Made by a program: the position numbers and the translations under genes. Below, piece by piece: positions 13,669-25,632 of a stretch of DNA of 64,000 nucleotides; within the stretch, counting starts at the first letter, position 1; each line of letters begins with the position of its first letter. This DNA comes from Chalara sp. BL73 (Eukaryota > Ascomycota > Leotiomycetes > Helotiales): contig CAKJVC010000012.1 of the NCBI GenBank assembly GCA_918026815.1, positions 930,001 to 994,000 on the forward strand, given 5' to 3'. The notes below the pieces were generated by a model. That model did not search any database. It was not told the origin of the DNA and saw only the letters and a program-made list of their open reading frames with translations.

Positions 13669-15299
13669 TGTATATGTTGAAGGGTTGGTTCGAGGGACAG
13701 TGGCCACCTCAAGGTGTACAAGTCTAGTTAAAGAATTGCATTCAATTCAAAAGATTTAGATATAAGTGAGGACGGCTGCAGGTCGAGAAGTTGGTGACGG
13801 TGTATTATGCATTAGGTTCGGTTGGCGCTGAATTGAAGTCGAGGTTAGGGTTGTGCTTAAAACGCGTAAAGACGCGTTTCGCGTTAAGGGGAAAAACTGT
13901 ATCTTGGCGTCCCACATTGTACCACCCTTTCACCATTTGACATTTTCAATTCTTCCTTCAGCATGTCTAGGGGTTATCGTCTGTTCCACTGGTGGTAAAT
14001 GTATTTGTGATTGTTATAGTGTATACGGCATCAGTTGAGGAAATCAACAGGACGAAGCTCTACCCTTAATAAGGTGAACAGACAGTCACACGATCATTCG
14101 ACAAGAGCCGTATAATTTCTAATACAGAGTGATAACACGCTGTGCCTATGTCTACTCTTATAAGTAGCATAGATCAGATTATCTTATGTAGTGCATCTTT
14201 CTTTAACAACGGCCATTGTGGAGTCCTCTGCTTACAAATGCTTCCAATTTTAATTCTGCAGGCTCAAGATAAAGACACAAACATCGAAGTAATTTTCAGC
14301 AAATGGCCAAGATGGTGAAAAATATAGATAATGATATGCTAGTTAAAAGTAGAACTATTAGCTCTTTAAGCTGTGGTACAGAATTAACCCCTTAAATAAG
14401 CGAAATCCAAAGCAGGTCTGTATTTCGTCTAATTTTGCAATTCATATTTGTGCTAATAAATAGATAGATATATATACATATGCTAATAGAAAATGGGATG
14501 GCTTGAAGATAATCCTATTAATTCTACATTCAGCTTTACCGCCACTGCACAGTTCATGGAATATAACTTACGCGCATGTAACTCCAACCCTGCTTTCGGC
14601 GGACCGACTTATCACAGTCAGAGACAAACTGATTGTCTTGGCACCATAATTCCAATACTTAGTTTGTGGGCTTCATATATCAGAGTATAGGATCAGCAAA
14701 TGTTTCGGGCCGTTGTTCCTGGAACAAGCTTTTCATAAGAAAACGATGACACCAATGAATTGTGGTAGCAACTTACAGTACGTACAAACCTACTGTTCAA
14801 AGACCTGGGTAATCAATCGATCTTTCATGGGAGCCAAGGATCATTCTCATTAACTTCTGTCAAGACATGAATGTTCTAATCACAAACTAGATTCCAATTT
14901 GAGAAATCTATCAACTTCCCCCATAATGGGTTGCTGACCCACGCGGTTTGTTATGAACTCTTTTATCTTGTAAACAATGAATACCTCTTATTTTATCATG
15001 AAGAGATCCAAGTCTTGACAAAGTCCCCTCGACCCAAACTAGCTTTACGAGAGTCAGCAGCCCAATGCCAATGCTTGGCTTGACACGCGAGGACAGAACT
15101 CGCCCGAGTCATCGTATCGTGACCACCCGGTTAAAATCCCTAAGTTTCTGGCTAAATGAGAACCAGGCAACTCTGTTACCCCACAACTTGAAGATCAATA
15201 CCATGGGGTGCAGCATGTCTATAACAACGTCCTGTATCCGCTCTGGGGAAACAATGTTCCTCAGTTCCTACCTCGACGTCCAAAGTACGAAGGTTCGAG
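13669..15299. other. Intergenic between divergent POL2 and the sugar transporter
   Basis: This is a shared upstream region of about 1.6 kb. The POL2-proximal part carries cell-cycle boxes, listed separately. The middle (about 14100-15000) is AT-rich and contains only short open frames such as 14493-14690 with no family resemblance. No RNA gene is visible. Confidence 0.5.
13862..13888. promoter_or_regulatory. Two MluI cell-cycle boxes (ACGCGT) upstream of POL2
   Basis: ACGCGT occurs at 13862-13867 and again at 13872-13877, followed at once by TTTCGCGTT, which reads AACGCGAAA on the POL2 strand and resembles an E2F/SCB-type site. They lie about 195-210 bp upstream of the POL2 ATG. In yeasts, ACGCGT recruits the MBF (Mbp1/Swi6) complex, which drives G1/S genes including POL2. 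The match in sequence and context suggests conserved G1/S control here. The function is inferred, since only the motif is seen. Confidence 0.65.
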
Positions 15300-17171
15300 A
15301 TGGTGCTTTCAGGCGCAGCTCACGTCGATGGCGGAGATCAAGTCACACAGCTAGTCAAAGCCGATACTGTAAGTTGGTGGAAGAAGAAGAATCTACGATA
15401 TCTCTACTTCTTACTATTCCCAACATGCATGGGTATTGAAGTTACCTCTGGCTTTGATTCGCAGCTCATAAACAGCTTGCAAGGCGTCGCGCCATGGAAG
15501 AAATGTAGGTCTACTTGTCCTCCAAAGAAGGCGAATAAAGGCTAACTCCAATAAGACTTTGGAACATGTTCATCTGCTCTCAAGGCTGGAAAGATGGTAG
15601 AGACTTGTGGGCTTCGACCTTCACTGTCAGGTATTGTCGCTGCGTCTTATTCACTGGGAGCTATCTGTTCTCTTCCATTCATCCCAGCTTTTAATGATAG
15701 ATTTGGTCGACGTTGGTCCATTTTCTTTGGCTCTGCGGTGTCAATTCTGGGAGCAATAATTCAGGGAAGTGCCAGACATGGTATGTATTCCGATACCTTG
15801 CCTCAATTACGACTTACACGTGTTAGTTGCGATGTATATCATAGCTCGGATGCTCCTTGGCTTTGGGATTCCTTTCTGCATCATTTCAGGTTCTGCTATG
15901 CTCGGAGAGTTGGGATATCCTAAGGAGCGAGCAATTTTGACCTCTCTGTTCAACGCATCGTACTTCATCGGCTCCATCACCGCAGCTGGCATCACTATGG
16001 GCACTAACTTCATCCCTTCGGACTGGGCGTGGCGTGTCCCTTCCTATCTTCAGTTGGTCCCGTCCCTAGTACAACTTCTTTTGATTTTGTGAGTCTATCT
16101 AATACTCTTAAGACTCAAACATTGATTGATTTAGCCTCCTACCAGAAAGTCCACGATACCTCATCAGCAAGGACCGCCGTGAAGAAGCATTTGATATCTT
16201 GTGCAAATATCATGCCGAAGGAGATCGAAACAATCTCATCGTCAACGCGGAGATGATTCAAATAGAAACTACCATTAAATTGGAATTGAATGCTGCAAAG
16301 CTAACGTGGTCTGACCTGTTCAAGACAGCCGGCATGCGCAAGAGAGCATTCATTAGCATGATGATCGGGCTGTTCACTCAATGGAGCGGAAACACTTTGA
16401 TCTCATACTACTTTTTCACCATCCTTGGTCTCGTGGGCGTCAATACCCCCAAGATCCAGCAGGCCGTCAACCTAGGCAAAGAAGGCTGGTCGCTCATCAA
16501 TGCTTTTGCCATCGCCCTCGTTATAACCAGGTTTAAACGCCGAAAGATGTATCTGCTATGTACTTCGTGCATGTTAACCGTTTATGTGTGTTGGACAATA
16601 TGCATGGGTGTCTATATGGAAGCCGAAAAGAAACACAAGGTCGATCCTTCGTACCCACTCAACATGACTGCTGGAAAGATGGTCATCTTCTTTATCTTCC
16701 TGTATTCACCTGCTTACAATATCGGGTTCAATTCATTGACGTACACCTATCTTGTTGAATTATTCCCGTACGCGGAGCGCACGCGTGGCCTTGCTTTCTT
16801 TCAATTTTTCGGTCGAGGATCCAACTTCTTTGCTACTTTCGTGAACCCAATTGGACTGGCCAACATCAGCTGGAGATGGCTGATTGTCTACTGCTCTTGG
16901 GTTCTTTTCGAAATTGTCGTTGTATATTTCTTCTTCCCAGAGACCTACAATCGCACTCTAGAGGAACTAACTTTCTGTAAGCTTCGATTCTGTTATTGAT
17001 CCTGTCGACGAAAGCTAACAAAACACAGTGTTTGAGGGCCAGGAATTGGTTGATCAGCAGGTCATTGCTGTAGAGAAACAAATTCATGCTGATCCAATTG
17101 ATCTAAAGCATCAAACAACGGAGGATCAGGTGACACATATTGAAGCAAGGAATGCGGAAACAAAGGTTTAG
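15300..17171 (+). CDS. MFS sugar transporter (lactose permease / hexose transporter type)
   Basis: This is a plasma-membrane proton-coupled sugar porter of the major facilitator family. Five exons, 15300-15504, 15556-15780, 15827-16088, 16135-16976 and 17029-17171, with introns of 46-52 nt, give 558 aa. Family marks are present: GFDSQLINSLQGV in the first helix region, NDRFGRRWS in the loop between helices 2 and 3, LLPESPRYLISKDRREEA before the central loop, ELFPYAERTRGLAF near helix 10, and PETYNRTLEEL after helix 12. The sequence resembles fungal LAC12/lactose-permease-like carriers more than glucose HXT carriers, but the substrate cannot be read from sequence. The ATG at 15300 is the first in frame after a stop. 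No metabolic partner lies beside it, so I infer a stand-alone nutrient uptake gene. Confidence 0.9.
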
Positions 17172-17835
17172 TAAGCCATCGGAAGGCATTCCATGCTTGC
17201 AAAATACGTCAAGCGGCCATATTTGTTTTCTGAATAGTATCTAGCTTAGTTTTATTGTCTAAGCGAAAAGTCTCCGAACTCGCAGGCAATTACACTCAGT
17301 GATTGACGATGAGAGAAGTCAGTTGTGAGCTAGACATAACATGGAAATATCATGTGAAAACTCGAGTTTCTAGCAATGTTATCAAATTTGTAACAGCTGC
17401 TACAAAAGATCCCTCCTCGGCAAGCAGAGTAATTCAAACATGCCATCCTGAAGGTGCAGTGTCAACACATGTCTAGCCCCCCCGAAGGAGCCACATGCAT
17501 CAGCAGCCTTTACGACTCATTGGAGTATTAAATTTTTACTGCGCACCATTGTGCGCTTTGATATGATATCTCATCAATGGTATTATGAAGTCCAACGAGT
17601 AAACAGGAACCTCGGACTCGAAACAGAGGCGCGCACGCTGTATATCTTCATTTGTTGGCCTCCGCATGTAAGTTGAAGAGCACGGTTTGCTATTACTTTG
17701 TGATTGCTTGTCTTCTTTTTAGGACAAGAGTTCTTGCCCTTATTGGCAGAAATGTCAACGGGAAGAAATAGTAGTACTATACATCTTTAAAACATTGAAC
17801 AAGCTCAATCCTGTTGTTCAACACGAACATAAAAG
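17172..17835. other. Intergenic, nothing recognised
   Basis: This is the 3' flank of the sugar transporter and the upstream region of the broken BTB gene. No motif or repeat was noticed. Confidence 0.4.
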
Positions 17836-18827
17836 ATGCCAGCGTCATTTCAAGCGTAAGTGTAAAGTTGAGACAAAGAAATAAAATCCTCTTGGATGCC
17901 AATATCCATCATATTAGCAACGAAGCAACTACTGATATTGCCACTATCTGTAGGATTATGAACTCTCGACTCTTTAAATTCATTGTAGGAGGAGAAGTCG
18001 ATAGAACGCCAACTGAGTTTCAAGTCCATGAGGCGGCCGTGGCCCAGCTACCTGAGCAGCTCAATAGCCTCTTGAAGGGAGAGATGCTTGAAGCACAAGC
18101 TTGGATGCACTAAATGGGACGATGTCAGCAAGGAAACATTTGAGCGGTTGGCGGAGTTTGCATATACCGACAGTTATTCAGTGCCTGGAGTAGAGAGCTT
18201 GAAAAGAGAAGGGAAGAAGGATAAGATATCCAAAAACGAAGCTTTCGGTATCTTTTCGTGGCCAGCTGAAGACATACCTCCACCCGAGGATCACGAAACT
18301 GTCCCCGAGCTTGTCCACGAATCGGAGCCTGAGCCTGTATAGTATAACTGGGAGGACAATTGGAAGGTACCAAAAGGGAGGAAGGGAAAATCCAAGAATA
18401 GCCATCAGCCCCTCATTGAGCGTCCGGAGGTACCACCTCCTCTAGGGACCGTTCTCGAGAACGAGTAATCCAACATTCTCACCTACTCAACCATCTTCCA
18501 TGCCCACGCATCCCTCTATATCCTCGTCTCCTACTGCCTCATTACCACCCTCAAATCTCTCTCCCTGCGCAACCTACAAATGACTCTCGACTCTTTCCAG
18601 CTCATGTCCTCCAGCACTCCTAACCTGTTCGGCCTCGCACGGTACGCATACACAGAAGCCGGCGGTGAAGGAAGGGAGATTGGGGACTTGAGAGGCTTGA
18701 TTTGTCGGTATATGGCCAAAAATGCTGTGGTCTTGGTAGCTGATGAAGGGTTTAAGGAGTTCTTGATGGAAGGTGAAGTGTTTGTGAAGGATTTCTTTGA
18801 TTTTGCAGTCCAGAGGAGATTTGGATG
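17836..18827 (+). pseudogene. BTB/POZ-domain protein, broken by a frameshift and two stops
   Basis: A first exon (MPASFQA, donor GTAAGTG) joins, after an acceptor near 17952, to SRLFKFIVGGEVDRTPTEFQ. This is the opening strand and helix of the short fungal BTB proteins, followed by VHEAAVAQLPEQLNSLLKG. The frame then breaks near 18100: EMLEAQA runs into a stop, while LGCTKWDDVSKETFERLAEF continues one base away, so a single-base insertion explains it. A TAG after HESEPEPV (near 18340) and a TAA after GTVLENE (near 18467) interrupt the downstream part. The downstream part still reads as family sequence (YCLITTLKSLSLRNLQMTL, then a C-terminal helical part ending DFAVQRRFG). Such proteins are abundant and variable in filamentous fungi. 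Three lesions argue for a dead gene unless the sequence has errors. Confidence 0.7.
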
Positions 18828-19145
18828 ATGAATTCTTACTTGATGGCAAAGTATGAATACGACGGGGAACATTTCTGTCAGAACATAACAGAATCGATTT
18901 CACATGATCTAACTTGAGCACAGCAATTTTTACAGCTTTAAAATGAATTCTATGGTTGGTTATCGAGGAGAGATTTAAGCTTCATCGCTCAAGTTTATCC
19001 TCCTCGGGCTCAAGACTAGGAACGTATAATAATCTTCTACAGGATGACCATTATAGTCCTGTCCATTCAAGGACTTATCATAATAATGCCCTTTCGGACA
19101 CGCAAAACGCTGTCCAATGCATTTTTCCTTTCATTTCATAAAGAA
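18828..19145. other. Short convergent spacer
   Basis: This is the 3' flank shared by the BTB pseudogene and eIF2A. Nothing specific is seen. Confidence 0.4.
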
Positions 19146-21398
19146 TCAGCCCTCGCGCTCCAGCGCATTCAATTCTGCCAGCACAGTAGCCTTCGTTCCG
19201 ATCTTTTTCATCTGCGTGTCTTCCAACTTTTCTCCTCCGGCAAGTCTCATCTCAAGGTCCTCAATTGCACGAATCTTCTTTTGCAGGCCACGCAACTTCT
19301 TCGCACCTGGGCTCCCCCCCATTGGTGACGTGACTGTCATCTCAGGGGTTTCTTGAGCTGGAGCCGAAGCTTGGGCTCGAGGTTGAGGGGCAGCTTGACG
19401 TGAATCGATTCGGAGGTTATTTCCCGCGTTTCCATTGAAACCTGGTGGACCAGTAAAACCAGGATGGCCGTTGTAATTGTTGCCTTGATACCCACCATTA
19501 CTGTGACCCTGGTATCCATTATTAGGACCATTTCGATCACGATTGGTGTTTCGGCGCTCGCGTTGCTGAGACGGTGTACGGATATCTTGCTGACCTTTGG
19601 AGCGGCTGCGCTGGTGCTCTCGTCGATCTCGACGGTCCGGGCTACGATTCTGATTATCTGCTCCCAAGCCAGATCCATCAGGTGTGGCACTCAGACCAGC
19701 AGCTTTGGCTTCGGCGTCTTTCAATTTCTTGGCTTCACGTTTCTTTTTATTTTTCAAGGCCGCCTTAGACAGATTTTCATCCCCGTCGTTAGTTCCAACA
19801 GAAGGTCCGGCGGCTAGTGTTGCTCCAGGTACGGTATTCTCAACAGCCTCTGCTCCAGGGACTTGTCTTCGAGCTCTACCAAAGCCTGCGCCTACCAAGG
19901 AAGTGCCATTGCTGACAAAATGCGCCGCGCCACCCTCGTCCTCTCTTTTGAAGTGCAATGGGGTTGAAGTACCACGAGCGCCTGGAGGTCGATATGCACC
20001 AGCGGGCTTAGAAGGTGTCTTCACCGTGCCCAAGTACGCCAAAGCGGAGGCATGGGGTGTTGGAATAGGCTTAAGTGGATCCCCTTGTGCAGAACTATCA
20101 ATTGATTGAGGTCTCCATGTGACATGATACAGCTCTACCATATCTTCATTGTATACAATGCCACCTGCGACATGCCACACACGTACACCGTTATCCACAC
20201 GCAATCTCGGGCTGGTTGTGGCAGTCAAGATGAACTTACTATCAGGACTCCATTCACAAACACTAGGATTTCCACCTTCAATGGTGCAAATCTTTTTGTA
20301 ATCCTTTTCCAAATCATAAATGTCCATTTGACCCGCCAAATTTCCAAATCCAGCTATCAAGACAAACCGGCCATTGGGAGAAAAGATGATTGTGTTTCGA
20401 GGACCTAATGGAAAGTTGTATGTGGCTACTGCTCTCTGGTTGAAAATAGTTGTCTTAGCAGGCATATAACCATAGACTACACCAAATTCTTTCGAATTTG
20501 GCGACCAAGATACATCGTGAATAGGCCCTTCTTTATCTAGAGTGATTCTTGAATCAAATCCTCCATTTGCGCTCAAGACGTATAGTGTGGTCTCTCCATA
20601 GTAACTCTTGCCTGACTTATCGACTTCTGTTTGTGCAAGAACGATCAAGGTTGTGCCCAATTGATTCCACTTCAATTGAACTTTGTCTCCCTTGAAGAAA
20701 GTCTTTTGAGAAACTGGAGCATTGAAATTGGGTACATTAAAAATCTTGACAGACGCTGGTTGACCCTATAAATCGTTAGTCAAGGTATGCGCAATATAAG
20801 GCATGAAGCTTACCTTTCGCTCAGGGCAAAATGCTGCGACGGAATGGTTGTTCCCGGGAGAAATTGCAAAATCGGCGATACCCTCGAGCCGTAATTTATT
20901 CCAGACTATGCCCAAGTTACCACTCTCGTAGAATTGGACCTCATTGGTAACCGTGCGAGCGCAGTATTTCTCGTCGAAAGTATACTGCAGGTTCCAACCA
21001 CTCTGAGATTTCTGCACAAATTTTCCCACCACTTGTTTTTCTTTTCCGAGATGAATATCTTCGATAGTGCGCCAGACTTTCAGATTCTTCACTGCATCCC
21101 CATTCTCGTCCTTGGAATATCGCTCCCATGTACTGATATATGATCCCTTGGGCGAGAAACTGATTTCATACACGTTAGGAATGGCGAGGCTCGTGATGAC
21201 GTGTCCGGCCGATGTGTCAACGACGGTGACGGCCTCGTTCGTAGCCCATGCAAAATAGCGACCACAAGGTGAATAGGTGCAGCAGCGAGAGTTGCCTTCC
21301 GGTTTCTGAAACCCAGGCAAAGGCTGGTAGACAGGCGCAGCATCCACGATGCCGATTCCCTTCAGTGTTCTATATGCAAACTGCGTAGGAACGGCCAT
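19146..21398 (-). CDS. Eukaryotic translation initiation factor 2A
   Basis: eIF2A is a monomeric WD40 beta-propeller protein that can bring initiator tRNA to the 40S ribosome on selected mRNAs. Two exons, 21398-20814 and 20765-19146, flank a 48-nt intron and give 734 aa. The N-terminal propeller shows MAVPTQFAYRTLKGIGIV, RCCTYSPCGRYFAW and FSPKGSYISTWERY. The middle has the family hallmark GYMPAKTTIFNQRAVATYNF and the GPRNTIIFSPNGRFVLIAGF blade. After the propeller come VYNEDMVELYHVTWRPQ and AYRPPGARGTSTPL. The C-terminal third is charged and low-complexity (KNKKKREAKKLKDAEAKAA, an N/G-rich stretch), and the chain ends in a predicted coiled coil (GLQKKIRAIEDLEMRLAGGE). It is longer than the human factor because of the low-complexity insert, as is usual in filamentous fungi. 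Confidence 0.95.
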
Positions 21399-22275
21399 GA
21401 CTACTGAAAGCCACAGATGTTCAGTGAGCGAGTTTGAATGCTGTACTTCTTGTCGACGCGAGCAGAGGCGCCTTATGAATTGAGTATCGAGATTCTTGTT
21501 GTACTGTGCTGGCAGATGTCGAGATCAGGTTTGCCTATTGACAAGGCCCTGGTGGTCCCTGCTAGTGTACTGATGAAGAAATGCGGTGTGAATCACACAA
21601 CAATGTGCTCTGAATCGTTTGCAGATTGCCTGGTATGATTGGCAAAATGATGGCGATACGATACGATACAAGAAGAATGCTTTAAGGGTGGTCTGACACT
21701 GGTAGGGTAGATTGGCAAGTACCGTGGATTGCGTGGGAAAAAAGTACGAAGTTATTTTCAGATTTCGCACCCACCATAACCATAACAAAAGAATAAGCGC
21801 AGTCTAGCCACAGTCACAAGCTGACTCGTGGCTGAGCAAAGCTAAACTGAAAAAGGGGATATGTAAACGGCTGGCAGCCGATCAGTCGGTAGCTACAGCC
21901 GCTAGTGGATCTGAGTGCCGAGAAACCCGTAGTCACGTGTGTTATAATGTGAATTTTCATATGCGGTATGTTCTTTTTTAGACCAGGAACTGGTTCAGTA
22001 CAGTATAGCTGTATTGCCATGCAAAGCAATAGAAACATCGGCAATGGCTTAGCATACCAGTAACACCAACCTACAAATGAGGATGCTCCGATTTTAGGCT
22101 TCGGGAGGTTTGGAAGAATATGTAAGCCAGCCTCCTCAGGTCAGATTTCATGTTCGCAAGTTAGTAGGTTCTGAAGTGGGAAACCAATACCTAGCTACTA
22201 GTTAGGTCTAAACAATGCTAATACCAAGAATATATGTTAATCTTAAAGTTTTCATCATATTCATGTTCAGGCTAG
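21399..22275. other. Intergenic: eIF2A upstream region
   Basis: This is the upstream region of eIF2A and the 3' flank of the DHA1 transporter. I see no coding potential and no repeat longer than a few bases. Confidence 0.45.
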
Positions 22276-24348
22276 CTAGCTAGTTATTGTATGTGTTAAC
22301 GGATGCCTTGTCTTCTCCCCATATTCGCCACCAAGCTCTTTTTCATCCACTGTTCTCACCGCACCATTATCTTGCGCTCGTTTTCTCTCAGCAAGGTTCT
22401 TCGCTCTGGCCGCTCTTGCCTCGCTCTTCTCCTGATCTTCTCTCATTTGACGAATGAGCGGACTCTTCGATCGAATCTTGTCTCCATATTTGTAGAATGC
22501 CCAAGGAATCGGAATCAGAATGACTTGCACAAGCCCAAGAAAAGTCCCCGCCCATCGAGGGGTCATTGCTTTATACATTAGCGTTCCTGCAAGCGGCAAC
22601 GTCCCACCGAGTGTGGACCTGATCACAGCATTTCCAGCAAGCGCTGATGCTGAATAAATACCGTAACATCCCGCGATATAACTCGCAGAGTAGACAAATA
22701 CCAGGCAGTTACCCGCGCCAAAAGGGATACCAGCCAATATTGGCCAAACCCAATGAATAGTTGCTGGTGTTGATGTCCACGAGAACCACAGTTGGCCAAT
22801 GGGAGACAACAAAGATGCAATGCAGATAATACTGACACAAGCTTCCGGAGTCACGCGACCTGTTGTGGGGTCTTTCTTGTGCGAATTGATCATCCTCCTA
22901 ACCAATGGTTCAACAGCGATTGCAAGCGTAGTCCCTATACCAATACCAGTAAAGGCAAGGCCGGTAATCCCAAGTGACCAACCGCGAAGACTTCCAAATA
23001 TGAAAGGATATGCTACGAAACAAAGATACAGAATAGCGTAAATTATCTACGGTAATGAATTAGCTTTCCCCCTCAAGAACTGTGAATTGAATGCAAGTAT
23101 GTCTTATCGACTTTCTTAAGGAGTAACCGCAAGCAGAAGAATGCAAACTTACTCCAATGTAAAGATTCCAAAACCAGAGAATTGGTTCTGTTACTGCTAG
23201 AACTATTGGCCGTGCGAGATTGATTTTAAGGAGGGGGACAACTATCAAGATCGAAGTTAGAATTGAAATTACAAGTCTTGCAAGACCAGTGCACATACTT
23301 CCTATCCGTTCATCGTAGCGGGACCAATACCTGTCATCACCAGTCTCTTTCCTCATTTTCTCTGCTCTTTTGCGTAATATAACAGGAGCATATGTCTCCT
23401 TAAAAGTTGCGCACATAAGCCAAGCAACACCAGCTAATATCATCACAAGCCAGTTCGTCCACCTCCACCCCAGGTACTCAGCAGTAAAGCCTCCAATCAA
23501 CGGGCCAGTGACTGGTCCGTTCATCGGGCCGAGAGACCAAATGCTGAAGGCCAGAGCGCGATAATTCTCTGTGACAACATCTCCAACTGTTCCAGGAGCA
23601 TTCGAAAGCATAGACGCACCAGCACACGCACTCAGGGTGGATTAGCAATGGAACAATCATTGGGGTGGACTACGTACCCGAAAAATCGCACTACCAGAAT
23701 GGTGTCCAGATCTTTGCCTAATGCACATGGTAACACCATAAGACAATATACACCCATGCAGACTACATAGACAGGTCTCCTTCCATAAATCTCACTCAAA
23801 GGAGCTAAAATCAAGCTTCCGGCAGCCAAACCAGTGAGATAGGTCGTGATTCCCAATGTTAAGACAGGCTGGTTGGAAATACCGAACTCCTTGCTCATTC
23901 CCGGCATAGAACTTGTGTAGCTTGTGCTATAGAGAACAACAGTCCACGTTGCATAACTCACAATTCCAAGAATCCCGTAACGATACCACATGGGCCAACC
24001 CCGAGGATCTTCGGGGTCATTCTCTGTGAAGTCCACTTCAAAAGATGGTATCCTAGAACCAGTTGTCCCTCCGGAGGTACTGGTCTTGGTGCGCGTGATA
24101 GACTGATAAGCTGGTTGCTCATCTGCTCCATTTACATTGGGGGTGCCTGCATCCTCCGCAGGTGATCGAGCATCCGAATGGTGGGAGAGTGTTGAAATTG
24201 TTGAATCTGAATGTGATGAGTGCGCTACCGAGGACGGCCTATTCATTTCGTTTTCTAGCTCCTTTCCAGATAAGTCTGTGTTGGGGTGCATTGGCACTGT
24301 GCTGGTTTCAGGGAAACCCTCCTTATCAGGACCGCTGGACTCCGCCAT
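22276..24348 (-). CDS. MFS transporter, DHA1 (drug:H+ antiporter) family
   Basis: This is a twelve-helix plasma-membrane efflux carrier of the type that exports drugs or polyamines. Four exons, 24348-23678, 23630-23299, 23241-23153 and 23046-22276, give 620 aa. The last intron is 106 nt, about twice the others. A long Ser/Thr-rich cytosolic N-tail (about 125 residues) leads into DFTENDPEDPRGWPMWYR, the signature before helix 1. Then come LSEIYGRRPVYVVCMGVYC (motif A region), RFFGACAGASMLSNAPGTVG across the first junction, SIWSLGPMNGPVTGPLIGGF (antiporter motif C) and GWRWTNWLVMILAG. The second and third junctions restore ERIGIVPLLKINLARPIVLA and NLYIGIIYAILYLCFVAYPF. The closest general match is the TPO1/FLR1-like group, but the substrate is unknown. 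No biosynthetic genes adjoin it. Confidence 0.9.
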
Positions 24349-25632
24349 CTAAAGTATACACGTGCGGTCTCTCGTGTTGAATGTGGAATCAGATAGCAAT
24401 TGGCAAACGAAAGGGTTCCCCTCCCAAACTTTCCTACGCCGAGGCTCACCAAAGTCTTGCCGGTTTGAAATATTGCTTAAACTTCCTCCTCGGCAATACA
24501 AAAGTTGAGGAGAACGCTAACGCTGTAAAATTTGGGAAAGAAGCCAAAGAAAGCTATTCTCATGGTATCATAAGAAAGGCCCAAAGGGAAAATATTCATA
24601 AACAGAGGACGCAGAATAGAGTAGACTGCATGTTGGGACAAGTAAAGATGTAACTTAGCTCAAAAGTGGGGATAGTGGAATTAAGGCCGGGTTTTAATCG
24701 AATGATGAAATCCACAAACGGGGTCCTTTTTCCGCGATTTAGTGGCTCTAGGTGGATGGGCTGCACGCCTAGCAATATGATTGGAATGGCAAGCCGAGGA
24801 GGTCGTCTTCAACCCATGGTTACTTGGACAAGTACCATACTAGGACCATACCATTCTGTGGGTAGCTTCGGCCTGTAAGTAAAGACGCTGCATACTCTTG
24901 CCATCCGTTCTGTCTGGCCCCATGAGCTTTTCGTAGATCCTTTCTCAGGCTTGAATAAATGCTAGAGATGCTTTCTCAGGCCATCTTTTCGAGGTCGAAG
25001 GACGAAGCCGGCCAGCCCAGATAGGATACAGCGCCGAAGCCAACAGAGGATGGCACAAGAAGCATTGTAGTGAATGGTACTCCAGCACGGATACTCATAC
25101 TCACCACAATGCTTATGGCTCATGGCGGACAATTTGATCTCGAAGAAGTGCAGTTCTATATCTCTCTGTGTCAGTGATCTTGACAGTCAATGCCGCTCAT
25201 CCGCTGCGCAAGAGCCGCGAGTACCTAGCCTAACAGGAGTGCCAGCTGGTAGTTTGCTGCACACGTAGTTCCGAGGTGACGTTCAGAAAGATAGCTGAAG
25301 GTAGTGAGACAAGCAAATGGGCTAGAGAAGAGGGGAGGAACAATTGATTTATTAGTCCTTCGATGTCGAGGACGCTGGGGCGGGTAAAGCGGTCCCGGCA
25401 ATTGACGTGTTCCATCCCCTCCCTAGAGACATCACCCGAGCCGGGGTTTGTTCTACGCGACGAACTACGCGTTTCTGAACGACCAGGCTTTCCGTTCAGC
25501 CTCAGCTTCAGTCCAGCTTGCGATCCACTTTTTTGCTGACTTTACATAGCCTTGATTTTGCCCTTGCGAGCTGCTCATAGATCAATCGCTCAGGGACTTC
25601 GGAGCTTGAGGGCAATCTTGACCATTGGCAAA
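24349..25632. other. Intergenic between divergent DHA1 transporter and Nup37
   Basis: This is a shared upstream region of about 1.3 kb. Short open frames (for example 24381-24653 plus) have no family resemblance. Nothing else is seen. Confidence 0.45.
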
